From Argopecten irradians (taxonomy: Eukaryota > Mollusca > Bivalvia > Pectinida > Pectinidae), in assembly GCF_041381155.1 (NCBI RefSeq), contig NC_091134.1, forward strand, positions 64,333,969-64,397,968: a DNA stretch of 64,000 bases. Reading direction: 5' to 3'. Positions within the stretch are counted from its first letter, which is position 1; each line of letters starts with the position of its first letter. A program made the translations under genes and the position numbers. This document shows positions 47,801 through 58,439 of this stretch, in pieces. Below the pieces are notes generated by a model. That model ran no database searches. It worked only from the letters and a program-made list of their open reading frames with translations, and was not told the origin of the DNA.

Positions 47801-47958
47801 TTTGAAATATTTCAAGGAAGATAACCCTGTTATATGTCCATTTTCAGATAAAACCTGTGGTAGAGAAAGTGTTCTCCTTTGAAGAAGTTCCTGCTGCCTA
47901 TGAAAAAGTTGGGCAACTCCATGGAAGAGGCAAAACAGTGATATGTGTAAAACCCTGA
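41815..47958 (+). CDS. RTN4IP1: RTN4-interacting protein 1, mitochondrial NAD(P)H oxidoreductase
   Basis: Nine exons joining in phase to 398 codons plus stop, matching the usual family length of about 396 aa: 41815-42091, 42328-42479, 42698-42766, 43233-43357, 43780-43828, 44171-44307, 46800-46983, 47456-47548, 47848-47958. It belongs to the zinc-free quinone oxidoreductase branch of the medium-chain dehydrogenases. In vertebrates RTN4IP1 (OPA10) is a mitochondrial NADPH oxidoreductase linked to coenzyme Q synthesis and respiratory function. The first 35 residues are basic with no acidic residue, a plausible mitochondrial presequence. HAASVNPIDVLM, FGRDFSGV and PYVAATTWAAL follow. The Rossmann nucleotide-binding loop HGASGGIGTFAIQ is in exon 5, VVIDYK in exon 6, and VAFFMPNGRAL and HGRGKTVICVKP close the protein. 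Intron 6 (2.5 kb) holds three repeats. An upstream ATG at 41770 is followed by an early stop, so the chosen start is preferred. Confidence 0.96.
42931..43010 (+). repeat. Perfect 40-bp tandem duplication in RTN4IP1 intron 3
   Basis: TCATTGATTATACAGAGCTA with GTGAGAAGAATGGGTGATTT occurs at 42931-42970 and again, differing at most in the final base, at 42971-43010. It looks like a recent slippage duplication and could be length-polymorphic. Confidence 0.9.
44400..44935 (+). mobile_element. Hairpin-tailed tandem-repeat element in RTN4IP1 intron 6
   Basis: Two to three diverged units of about 170 bp with GTAACTCTTG, AAATATTGACGGATTTTGAC, CATTAATATAAAGC and AAAGTTATCGAGC. They are followed by GATGCCGACGCCACAGAC, a hairpin at 44899-44923 (TGTCGCC with GGCGACA) and CAAAAATGG. 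The layout matches the other hairpin-tailed repeats but the core sequence is different again. Confidence 0.75.
45265..45660. mobile_element. Dispersed element with internal hairpin and CRE palindrome
   Basis: Starts TTAATTTTTCTTTGTTTTCA. It contains GGCGCGAAACCCCGAC and GTGACGTCACAATAGAGAC, then a long stem at 45513-45651 (ATGTCACTATTTTTTAATTT, TATCGGGGTATG and TTTGCAAAC, mirrored). A closely related copy lies at 61880-62160, so this is an interspersed repeat. No target duplication was determined. Confidence 0.75.
45743..46615 (-). mobile_element. Complete pearl-like element, reverse orientation, in RTN4IP1 intron 6
   Basis: Read on the minus strand, it has left end ACAAGAGATCCC with GATCCCAGAGGGATC, about four core units with facing ATGGC motifs, and a GGACGGAC/GGACCACGG tract. 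It then has a perfect AGCCCACCATC/GATGGTGGGCT hairpin (45749-45774) and a TAAAAA tail. It is the clearest full-length example of the family in the window, only about 870 bp because it has few units. Confidence 0.85.
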
Positions 47959-48555
47959 CAAAAGCTCCAAGGAAATCCCTTTTGTGGTTCAGAGACAAAG
48001 TTATGATCTCTCAATGATTAATATTTCTGTAGTATTATGTTCCTGTGTTCATCTAGATATTTAAATGATATAATTCATTTTATTTTTTTGTGTCTTATTT
48101 CTATTTAACCAAGGAATACACCAAGTATATACACCACATGGCTAAGATTTTAAGTCAATGCTTTAAACACAAGATAATGATGTGAGGTCATATGTGTCCC
48201 CTATAATTATGTTAAATATTATGAAAAACACTAAAATGGGGAAAAAAACAGAAAATGATCCGTCAATTATTGGCGTTACACAGATCTTCATTGATGGATG
48301 TCAAGATCTCACTTTGATCTCATGTGTATCTGTTGATGGACCAGAATCATTCCTGTTACAAATCAAGATATCAATTTATTTTACTTTTATTGCTTTTTTC
48401 AACTATTTGGATTAAAACATGGTTGTTCCTTTGTACAAACAATTCCACAAGTATCCAAAGGAGCACTTAAAAGCCTATAAATATGTGGATAATAATATTA
48501 TAAATACACAAAGTACACGTAGCTTTCAAAATATAGGATAAGTAAGGATAATGTG
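47959..48555 (+). other. Probable RTN4IP1 3' untranslated region
   Basis: AT-rich sequence following the RTN4IP1 stop. There is no clear polyadenylation signal close to the stop; weak candidates are ATTAAA at about 48411 and AATAAA near 49016. No other gene is recognised; short open frames here look random. Confidence 0.4.
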
Positions 48556-48802
48556 AGGCCAAAAAAAAATGTCCGTTTAGGGTTACCCGACCGACCCTAA
48601 TTTTTATACCCCCGACCTTAAAGTTTTTTCCACTTTTCTAAGAAAAAGTATTAAAAAGTCGGGATTTCGATCTCAGACTCCGGTTCCGGCCATCATTTTA
48701 GAGTGAAAAAACACTAAAAAAAAATAAAAAGGAAAAAAATGCTCCCGACCATATTTTTTTTGCCAACGTAACTCTAAACAAACATTTACTTTTTTTTTGC
48801 CT
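48556..48802. mobile_element. TIR MITE, about 250 bp
   Basis: Left end AGGCCAAAAAAAAATGTCC followed by GTTTAGGGTTAC; right end GTAACTCTAAACAAAC followed by ATTTACTTTTTTTTTGCCT, the imperfect reverse complement. The interior holds repeated CCCGACC words. Target duplication is unclear. Confidence 0.7.
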
Positions 48803-49194
48803 GATCACTGTGGTCATGCCTCACAACCTCATTAAAGCATTGAAGTGAGGCTTAATATTGAAATGTGAAACTTTTATTATGACATTACAGATAACTGGCA
48901 TTAAAAAACCTAGCTTAGGTCACTTGAGTTCAACAATTTTACCAGGTAATGACAAAATATTCCCCTTTTCCAACATGTCAAGCCATTGTGGCCAGGCAAC
49001 ATGTGCATGTTTAATAATAAACTAGAACCAAATAGACTTAAATCCTAAACATCTTTGTCAGGGCCATGGAATGGCTAGAGTCATATTACTGATGTCCATC
49101 CCATCTTGTCCTATTATGTCTCATCCAAGCATGTCCTATCTCATTTTGACATATGGAGATAATGTATATAATATCATCCCCACTTTTCAAACAT

Positions 49195-49722
49195 AAAGTC
49201 ATGGGTATAAAAATCATCCCACTTTGATTTATGGAGACATTGGTATAAAAATCATCCCACTCTTGATTTATGAGACATTGGTATAAAAATCATCCCACTT
49301 TGATTTATGGAGACATTGGTATAAAAATCGTCCCACTTTGATTTATGGAGACATTGGTATAAAATCATCCCACTTTGATTTATGGAGACATTGGTATAAA
49401 AAATCGTCCCACTTTGATTTATGGAGACATTGGTATAAAAATCATCCCACTTTGATTTATGGAGACATTGGTATAAAAATCATCCCACTTTGGTATAAAA
49501 ATCGTCCACTTGATTTATGGAGACATTGGTATAAAAATCATCCCACTTTGACTTATGGAGACATTGGTATAAAAATCATCCCACTTTGATTTATGGAGAC
49601 ATTGGTATAAAAATCGTCCCACTTTGATTTATGGAGACATTGGTATAAAAATCGTCCCACTTTGATTTATGGAGACATTGGTATAAAAATCGTCCCACTT
49701 TGATTTATGGAGACATTGGTAT
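49195..49722. repeat. 38-bp minisatellite, about 14 copies
   Basis: The unit is ACTTTGATTTATGGAGACAT plus TGGTATAAAAATCATCCC, with CATCCC/CGTCCC variants and a few one- to four-base indels, including one copy shortened to GGTATAAAAATCGTCC near 49490. The 83-aa open frame across it is a repeat artefact. Confidence 0.95.
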
Positions 49723-50399
49723 TTTTGTCATTTTGACAGTTCTTAGTCAAGATGTAAACCCAGATATACCATGATTAAATATCGAGATAACTAGGCTCCA
49801 TTGCATCAGGTGTACCCTGGTTACTAAGAAAAGTTATAGAATATCAATAAATGGTATAACATTTTGACCTCAACTGCAGGTCAAGGTTATACCATTATTA
49901 ACAAAAACTTAATATCCTGTTCATTTCATAATACGCATACAAACATAAAATTAATATCAGGACTCTATTCGTAGTTTTTTCTCAGAAGATGTTAGTTAGA
50001 GCATGTACTATATGTACCTCTGTGCCCTCCAATTGTAACAGAACAATGTCATTCACTGTGTCTTTCAACGAACTGTGTAGCCCTTACCGCTCTTCACCCC
50101 CCCCCCCGATGCGTTTATCACTCAAAAGTAATAAAAGAAGTCTTAAATACTATCTATTAGAGTCTGCTTAGCTCTTAGTTCTACAAGCCCTTATTGGAAC
50201 AAATCCATAAACACGATATGAACAGCCTTATTGATTTTGATTTTGATATGTTGAAGTGTGCTGCTAATATATAAACGTGTGGAGGTTTTTCGTATGTGTA
50301 TCTAAATATTTCAAGGAAAACCAAAGAAAATCGGTCCCAACAATGGAGTGGGCAGCGAGCTCCATGTGATCTGTTTTATATGGGGCCTGTTAAAACCAT

Positions 50400-50690
50400 C
50401 CCTCTATCAAGTTCTCTGCGGCCTACATAACCACATATTTGTTTATTTGTTTTACGTCCTATAACAACATCCAGGGTCATGTACAGGACGCGTGCAAGGT
50501 TTCGTTTGGTGGAGGAAAGCCAAGAGTACCTAGAGAAAAACCACCGCCAGCGTCCCATACCTGCAAACATCCCCACATGGGATTCGAACGTCCGCAACCC
50601 AGAAGGTGGAGGGAAATTTTAGTGTAAAAATGTCCGAGACATCTTAACAACGTCGGGCAACGCGGCCGCCATAAAAACCTAACTGGACTA
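50400..50690 (-). mobile_element. tRNA-derived SINE
   Basis: On the minus strand a tRNA-like head (GCGTTGCCCGACGTTG near 50670 for an A box and GACGTTCGAATCCCA at about 50579-50592 for a B box) is followed by a unique body. That body includes GGTGGTTTTTCTCTAGGTAC and GGCTTTCCTCCACC, then the tail GACCCTGGATGTTGTTATAG, GACGTAAAACAAATAAAC. The B box is a near-perfect match to GGTTCGANTCC. The tail motif recurs at 29735 and 34395. Confidence 0.75.
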
Positions 50691-51054
50691 CTATTACATA
50701 GTTTGTCGCTTTTGTAATATAATTGCAAGACGGTCCATGGCCAGCCTACAAACAACTTTATAATGAACAAACGCTTTTCAAGGTTCAACTAGTTTATAAC
50801 GTAATCAGCTAAACCTGCCATGTAAAAAATATGAGGGCCTTTTTATTGTTCCTAATCTATTAATAATATAGGCAGTTTAAGCGGACTACATATATAAAGT
50901 AGTACTTTTCATTCAACCGTCAAGGTTTTATATGCTAGCAGCTAACGAAGTTATTTCATTGTTTCTTAGAGCCCGATATTCAATTAAAATCGAATGTTAC
51001 AGAGTCCCACTTGATTTTTCAAATGGAATCAGTCCACCATACCTAATTATACAA

Positions 51055-54000
51055 CAATGGGGACAACCTACGTCATCGGAAGGGATATCGGGCACACAAA
51101 AACAATGAAAAAAACGCCCGCTTCAAGATGAAAAGCGGCTGAAATTATCACATAAAAGCAATGCATCTTCTAAATCTATCGTGCGTCAAAGACAGTGTGT
51201 TGTTAGAGACTCTGTGAAACTATAAGATATCGTCAAACTAGCTCAAATAATGCAAACACCTCGACACAATATTTTTCGACAGCAGGGATATCGGTCACAT
51301 TTTTTTCACAAACACGTTATAAGTTGTAAATAAACAAATTTTGCTGTCACAAAACTGTCCCGTTTACTAAAGTGTAATATATGAAATGTTGAAAGAAAAT
51401 ATATTTCAATCGTTATATCTGCTAGTGGGAGAGAAACATAGACGGTGCTTTATTAGAAATTATAAAAGGGATATTGGTCACACTTAGAACTTTAGGGGTA
51501 ACGGTCACATCCAAAGTAACTAAAACTGAATATAACAGCATTGTACATGTAGTCGTTATTTAAGCAGCATGCGACTCCAGTGGATACGCCGCAAAAAATA
51601 CCTTTATTGAATTTATCTGATCTTGAAAGACGACTTTTAACCCACTATCAGCAAATGGTTGGCGAGCTATTGAAATCGCCTTTCGTCCATTGCTCGGCAT
51701 CCGTCCGTTTTTTGTTTTGACAGCGTGGCTATCGGTCACAATTTATTCACTGAAAATATGTCAAGTGTAAAATTTCGTAACTTTATTGTTATTTACTGAT
51801 ATAAATTACCTTATATTTCAAGTAGTAACTATAGTTCATTTTTATCCGCTTCAAAAGTGACGTACCTGTATAATTGGCGTTTTGTTGTTTTTGAAAAGAA
51901 TGTCGTTCACATGGTAACGGTCAAATCCAAAGTTTTTGAAATGGTTTGTCGCTTCGTAAAGATTGCTGAAATATTGCAGCTTGGTTTTCCTTATCTAATC
52001 ATTCAAGAGGAAATACTACCGAGATACATGAAACATCATTAACTATTATCGTAACTATTTTTTTTGCTGAATACTTTGGTTATTCGTACACTGTATATTG
52101 TTTTGTTTTTGTCTATACATGTATTTGTACATACCCATTTGTTCTTGCATTGTCTTTGCGTGGAATGCTTTCTGAAGCAAAGTGGAACTGGGGCAACCCT
52201 TACCAGACAAATTACATCTCCATGTAGTACCATTGTACTATTTTGAAGCACGTTTCTGTGTTAGTTAAAGTAATTATAATTTAAAAACTTCGCAGTGACA
52301 ATATATAAGAAACTACATAAAACTTAAAGATGTAAAGGCATCCGATGTAAACAAAAGGAAAACCACACTGATCTATAAGCAACGGAAATACGTGAATACA
52401 TGATAGACAGGATCACTGAGGGTTTTTAGCTGATAGCGTTTGTACAGTTCTTCATGACAGTTCACTGATAGTTTCTCCAAAGATTTTCAACTCAATAATT
52501 TGCTTTATACAAATAAACACACTATAACGGTTGAAAAGGTAAATAGAATATATCTTAACAACAATATCACAAATGATCATACGCAAACAAATTATAAAAG
52601 CAAATCAGTCGATAACAAGAGGCCCAGGAAACATCGTGACGTCTACCATTGGATTTGCAAATTAGTCAATTTGATATGTGGGACCAATATCTTTAGCGCT
52701 TCATGTTGAATTAGCCGATGTCCAGTTGGCATTCATGCTCCCCTAATTGTCAACTGGACGCATTTTCATTTGATAACAATTGTATGATAACATTTAAAGA
52801 TATCTAAGGAAAAAAGCAATATCGTCAAGGACGAAACAACTATAGTTTATGTGATCGATGGCACAAAAATTATGACGTTACTGCACCCCTGAATGTCAAA
52901 TGCACTTGGTAAGTATAAATAGTGGGGTTGCAGTGAAAAAGTAAATATATCTACATGTATATGAATGCTATTAAGCACCGTGGTAGTCAAAAATTTCCAA
53001 GATAGCCAAATATTCATTATTTTGTAATATTATCTGTCCCAAAAATGAGCATTAATAAATACTACCCTATGACATAAATGAATATCAAAATATCTATATC
53101 AAACAAGATATTTGATAATTGTATATCTACATGGCAACGAACTTCAAGTTGTCGACTACCGTGCTTTAATTTGTGCATTATGCACAACAATGGTAAAGAG
53201 AGAGATAGTACTTATAAAATTCCAGAAAGGTCCATTAAGTACATAAATATGGGTAATAACTCCTATATGAAAACCAAAGATGACTACCAGTTGGCCATTG
53301 TGTCAATGGATCGGTCCCAATATGAAATATGCATAACTATGCTCACATGTGGAATTTGAACCATAGCAGCAAGTTCAACTATTAGAATCAAGAAAGATGA
53401 CTTTCTAAACATGGAATTTAAAATAGATCCTTAATACTCTCTGGCAAATACATGTATTTGTATCGAAACAAATGATGTTTTCTTGTTTCCCATCTCGATT
53501 TCTGATTGATCCCGAAATATTTTATACATAACTGGATCCACATATGAAACCCCTCCAGTACTTTCAGAGAAATAACAGAAACAAAAGACGGATGGATGAC
53601 AATGGGGGAAAGGTTTTTTATAGCTCGCCAACCATTTGCTGATAATCGGTTAAAAAGTCATCTTTCAAGATCAGATAAATTCAATAAAAGTGTATTGGCG
53701 CTTTTTCCACTGGAGTTGCATGAATGCGTAAATAACGACTACATGTACAATGCTGTAATATTCAGTTTTCGTAATTTTGGATGTGACCGTTACCCCTAAA
53801 GTTCCTAAGTGTGACCGATATCACTTTCATAATTTACAATTAAGCACCGTCTATGTTTCTCCACTAGAAGATATAATGAATGAAATATTTTCTTTCAATA
53901 GTCATATATTACATATTAGTAAATGGGACGGTTTTGTGGCAGCAAAATTTATTTTTTTTACAACTTGTTACGTTTTATTGAATAAAATGTGACCGATATC

Positions 54001-54237
54001 CCTGCTGTCGAAAAATATTGTGTCGAGGTGTTTGCATTATCTGAGCTAGTTTTGACGATATCTTATAGTTTCACAGAGTCTCTAACAATACACTGTCTTT
54101 GACGCGCGATAGGTTTAGAAGATGCATTGCTTTTATGTCATAATTTCAGGCGATTTTCATCTTGAAGCGGGCGTTTTTTTTTTCATTATTTTTGTGTGCC
54201 CGATATATCCCTTCCGAGACGTAGGTTGTCCCCATTG
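51055..54237. mobile_element. 3.2-kb foldback element with about 640-bp inverted arms
   Basis: Arms 51055-51700 and 53595-54237 are inverted copies starting CAATGGGGACAACCTACGTC. The element is bounded by ATACAA on both sides (51049-51054 and 54238-54243), a 6-bp target duplication. Each arm carries spaced copies of GATATCGGTCACA-like motifs (about 51082, 51289, 51468, 51500, 51730, 51914). Six-base duplications and long arms recall Polintons, but no Polinton gene is seen and the terminal bases do not fit, so the class is left open. The interior (51700-53595) has no recognisable protein. Confidence 0.85.
53225..53595 (+). mobile_element. Degenerate pearl-like remnant inside the foldback element
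   Basis: Scattered matches to the pearl-like core: TCCATTAAGTAC, AAAGATGACTACCAGTTGGC, GATCGGTCCCAATATG, and TACTTTCAGAGAAATAACAG near 53560 followed by GACGGATGGATG. The terminal hairpin is not preserved as such. The left arm at 51640-51700 also has a hairpin-end-like stretch (TGGTTGGCGAGCTATTGAAA, TCGCC). Confidence 0.45.
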
Positions 54238-54243
54238 ATACAA

Positions 54244-55011
54244 GATAAAATGTCAGACACAATAATATGTCATATTCCATTGGCTACCACCAATATTGTA
54301 TTATAATTTCCCTAGCAGCCATACTGGTGTTCACGCACATACAATGTATCATATATAATCATTCATCGAATGCAAAATTCTGTTTTGTTCCAAGACGTTC
54401 GTGTTCATGTTTGTTTAGATTCCAGCCACGGTTGATACTTGTACAATGCAGTCCATTGTCACTCGTCGAAAAGACGTCCCAGCAAACAAAATTAAGATAA
54501 AATATTTTGATATATGTATGGAACCTTTCGAGCAATATCTACAAAATGTATTATTATCAGAATCACAACTTCAAACGAGACTGCTGAAGAAACACTTGAA
54601 AACGATATGGGAAGGTTTTACATTTGACCGTCTTAGCACTAATTAAGAATTTTAAAGATTTGTAGTTGGCCACTATTTAGAACACCACTTTACTGTATTA
54701 ATTACGTGTGAAAACACATCTGAACAACACAATATGATCCCGTAAAATGTTTTCTCAACGACTTATACCACCTCATTAAAATCCATTACGAGTACGAGAA
54801 AACAGGCATTGTTCGAAAGGATCGATTTAAAAGACTGGCGAATTGCTAATTTAGCGGTATGAAAATTATTTGCTCGCGTTATTTCACTTTTTGTCTAATC
54901 AGAATAGCAATTGATAAATGACTAAAGTTTTATCATGACGCGTAACAACGTTTCAATACATGTACGTGCTTTTAAGTTGTAAACTAACATCTTAACGGCG
55001 TTTATCTATGT
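54244..55011. other. Unassigned intergenic sequence
   Basis: No gene recognised; open frames up to 77 aa here resemble nothing known to me and show no exon signals. Confidence 0.35.
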
Positions 55012-55518
55012 CAAGCCAAGTTACTTTATATTCCGAATTTCCGATATCGTTAATTCAATTCCGATATGGGGAATCCTATTTCCCGATATCAGAAATTCTA
55101 TTGTCGATAACGGAAATTGAATTTCCCTAGTCGGAAATTCTATTTCTCATTTCGGAAATTACTTTTAATTTCTGATACCGGAAATTCTAATCCTGATATC
55201 GGAAATTCTATTTCTCATATCGGAAATTAGAAAACAAATTTCAATTTCAATATCGGAAATGAAAATTCAAGTTATTCTACCATGCAAATAAGAATGATAG
55301 AGAATTTCTCATATCGGGAATTGAATTTCTGTTATCGGAAATATAATTTCCCATATCAGAATTAGAATTTCTGTTATGGAAAAATTGTTTTCTAATTCCT
55401 GTTATCAAAAATATAATTTCCGATGGAATTAGGATTTCCGATATCGGAAATTAATTCCGATATCAGAAATTTAATTCCGATATCGGAATTAATAGAATAA
55501 AAGGTAACTTGCCAAGTC
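55012..55518. repeat. Palindrome-array element built from GATATCGGAAATT words
   Basis: The ends are inverted (AGCCAAGTTACTTTATATTCC-like on the left, GGTAACTTGCCAAGTC on the right). Nearly the whole interior is degenerate iterations of AATTTCCGATATCGGAAATT, itself a perfect palindrome, with about 25 half-units. There is no coding potential. It looks like a MITE filled by a self-complementary simple repeat. Confidence 0.75.
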
Positions 55519-55828
55519 ATAATCATCGCTCTTTTTTCAAAAAAACTTTCTTGAAACCTTCTATGACCTTATTACACTAATCTGTGTTAGGTTTTTTCAT
55601 TATGAATACTGGGCCAAGAACGTGAACCCAACACTAGGTCATTCAGAATTGTAAGATTAATGCAGTGTTTGGACTACACATGCTATTTAGAGTAATTCCA
55701 TTATTAGGCGGGTATTTACAAAGCAATCAGTGTAAGCCTCTCAGCGATATACCAATACACTGGGTGGTACCTTGGTTTCATTCCAACATACTCTCTTTCT
55801 CGAACGGCCAGAACTTCTAAACGGCACC

Positions 55829-56837
55829 ATGCCTGGCTATGGTAAACTATGGATGTTGGTTATCCTATTGACTATCTATAGATTTGAGGGGGTTCTCTGT
55901 GCCAATGCTACAGACAAAACCGCCCTGAACACAGCCTTACTCAGTGGTTATTCAGCTACAGTACACCCAGGTTCTAACTACTCGTCCCAACTCCAAATCA
56001 ACGTCAGTTTTATGTTTTTCCTCTCTCCAGTCTTTTGTGGAGATAACGGGTGAACTGTCTATTGTTGGATATTTCCAAATCTATTGGATAGATGAGCGGT
56101 TGTCGTGGAATCCTGCGAGCCATGACAATCTGCAGTCCACTACAGTGTTACAAAAGGAGATTTGGACTCCGCCATTTATACTTGTGGATAGTGCTGGGGA
56201 CTTGAATCTTATTGGGGACGATGAGTTACACGTGAATATCGACTACACGGGTCTTGTGTCCTGGATGCCCCCGGGGAGGATTCTGGCCGCCTGCAACGCT
56301 GACGTCACCAACTACCATTTGATAAGCAGAAGTGCTTATTGCGGTACATGCCATTGGGGATATTCTTCAGCCGAAATTCTACTTAACATTGCCTTCTTCC
56401 TTCAATGACGAATGACCATTTTCAGGCGAAAAACCTACATGGAATTAAACGGAAACTAAAACTTATCTGCGAGGAAGTCAAATGACTTGAAACTTTCTGC
56501 GTTCTCGAAATGACGATTTCCTTTAAGAGGACGTGACACGTTACTTCATCATTAATTTGAATATTGCCTATGATCTTTATGTGCTTTATCAACATGTTTG
56601 TATTTTGTTATTCCTGTGGAAACAGGGGATCGTCATGGGTTACGCGCAGCCACGGCGTTGCTGTTGACGATAGCCGTGTTTTTGTCTATCGTGACGGCTG
56701 CAACTGAGCCCCAAACTTCCAACACCTTACACCATTGCCTTACACTGATTGCTACTTTGTCTGATAATCCATATCGTTCACATAACTGGAGTACCATGGA
56801 TCATGTTTTGCGCGTTATTTTCCATGGCCTTAACTGA
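55829..56837 (+). pseudogene. Cys-loop ligand-gated channel (nicotinic acetylcholine receptor-like) pseudogene
   Basis: The start (MPGYGKLWMLVILLTI) reads as a signal peptide. LLSGYSATVHPGSN and LQINVSFMFFLS are typical of the N-terminal ligand-binding domain. One extra base near 56020 shifts the frame, and the match resumes with SFVEITGELSIVGYFQIYW, ERLSWNP, EIWTPPFILV and ILAACNADVTNY. At the Cys-loop (about 56310-56345) another frame is needed to read the FDKQKC signature, then the original frame returns at WGYSSAEI before a stop at 56408. Degraded M1 (PMIFMCFINMFVF, with stops) and M2-like sequence (FVIPVETGDRHG, LLTIAVFLSIV) lie at 56500-56720. There are no introns in the receptor-coding span, so it may derive from an intronless or retroposed paralogue. 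At least three disruptions argue against function. Confidence 0.85.
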
Positions 56838-57934
56838 TGTTTATTATAACATACCGCGTAATAATGCCACCCAGATGTGTCCCTAGGATGGATGAAATCA
56901 AGAGTTAACAACGTGTTGTGTGCATAAACACTCACCTGCAACGAAATAACAAATCCACAATGCCAATTTTTTTAATAAGGGTGGCCGTGGAGGGGGACAA
57001 AAGATGGAGAGAGTGGACAGGCATCGATAGGTGAGAAGAAGGACCGATGATATCAAGTGGTATAGAACGTGTCTCCAACGCTTTTGATATACGGTTTGGC
57101 TCATTGTGAGGCTTTGAGATTATGGGGCTGCCATGACTAGCAATCTTACATTCATGTTCGTATTATCTATGTCATAAAGATTTTTATTTTATCAACACAC
57201 TACATGTAATAAATATAAATTGGCGCATTTTAAAGGGACTAAATCGCTAAAAATCATGTAATAAAAGATTAAAAGAATTATAGGACTAAAATTAATTGTA
57301 AAAGTTGTGTACTTTGTGTTAATAAACAATATTTAAAAGTTTGTATAACAATTTTGTTCAAAATGGAGAAAAACTGAAAATAAATAGGACCGACCTAGTC
57401 ACTATTTCATATTATTATCTTTCGGCGAGTGTAAACAACCCCTATGTGCATGCGCGACGCGTGAACATTCCAAACATCCGATCGAAGGAAATTTCATCTG
57501 TCTAATTGACATATCTACTATCGCAGAAAACACAAATTTATCGACTACAGGTTCCTGATTACTGTGTTAATCTAATAAACGTTGAAACGTATGCAACAAT
57601 TTTTGTGAAGAGTTTCTAAGTGTAAATAATCCTATACTGTACAGGTTTTTGTAGCCATAAAGAAGGGTTTTCATTATATTATATGGTTTTATACTTGCTT
57701 CTACTATTATTTTATTTTCATTTGTCATGATATTATTTACTATTCCGCTAAACCTGCCAATATTATCAGGCTTTTAAAAAAATGGCCTAATATATAGACT
57801 TTATAATAAGGAAAAAATGGCGAAAAAACTAATAATATAGGCATGTTTAGCGGACTAAGTAAGTACGTGTATTTCTTTTATCATTATATCAATATTTGAC
57901 ATTCCGTATACATTGTATATCCTTAGTTATAATG
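56838..57934. other. Unassigned intergenic sequence
   Basis: No gene recognised. AT-rich, especially 57180-57420 and 57640-57880. A small inverted motif (CCGCTAAACCTGCCAATAT at 57745 and GGCATGTTTAGCGG at 57840) frames about 110 bp and may be a short MITE. A similar AACCTGCCATGT / GGCAGTTTAAGCGG pair is at 50812-50885. Confidence 0.4.
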
Positions 57935-58150
57935 TCTATCCGTCTAATGGGCATTCCCTATATATCTCTAGTTATAGTCTTTATCCGTCTAATGGACTTT
58001 CCTTATATAGCCCTAGCTATAATATATATCCGTCTAATGGAAATTCCCTATATATCCTTAGTTATAGTGTCTATCCGTCTAATGGACATTCCCTATATAT
58101 ACCTAGTTATAGTCTCTATCCGTCTAATGGACATTCCGCTATATGTCAAT
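57935..58150. repeat. 45-bp minisatellite, about five copies
   Basis: CCGTCTAATGG recurs at 57940, 57985, 58030, 58075 and 58120, an exact 45-bp period, with the body CTAGTTATAGTCTCTAT and CCCTATATAT. Because 45 is a multiple of three, two frames stay open for 88 residues; not considered coding. Confidence 0.95.
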
Positions 58151-58439
58151 ATAGTTATATAACTTTTTTTTACATCTGATTTACTTTTTAAAAAATCAGC
58201 CTTACTATATATCTAAATTTTATGTGTACTTTTATGTATTCAAAGCAAAAATATACCTTACATATACATTGTAGACCTATGTACATATATGTTTGCTTAA
58301 TATTGTACATGTACATCTGTATTCATGTATAATATATACATAATTAACGGATGAAAATACCTCTCACTTCTTGTCATATTTCCATCAAATACTCTAAAGC
58401 TTCATAGAACTATGCTGTTTTACTTGGCAATGTAGATAC

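Noticed and set aside
50579..50592. tRNA gene suggested by a perfect B box
   Set aside because: No acceptor stem or anticodon arm can be folded; the B box belongs to a SINE with an unrelated body and shared tail.
51055..54237. Polinton/Maverick assignment for the foldback element
   Set aside because: The 6-bp duplication and long arms fit, but the termini are CAATGG rather than AG, and no polymerase, integrase or capsid-type frame is present in 3.2 kb.
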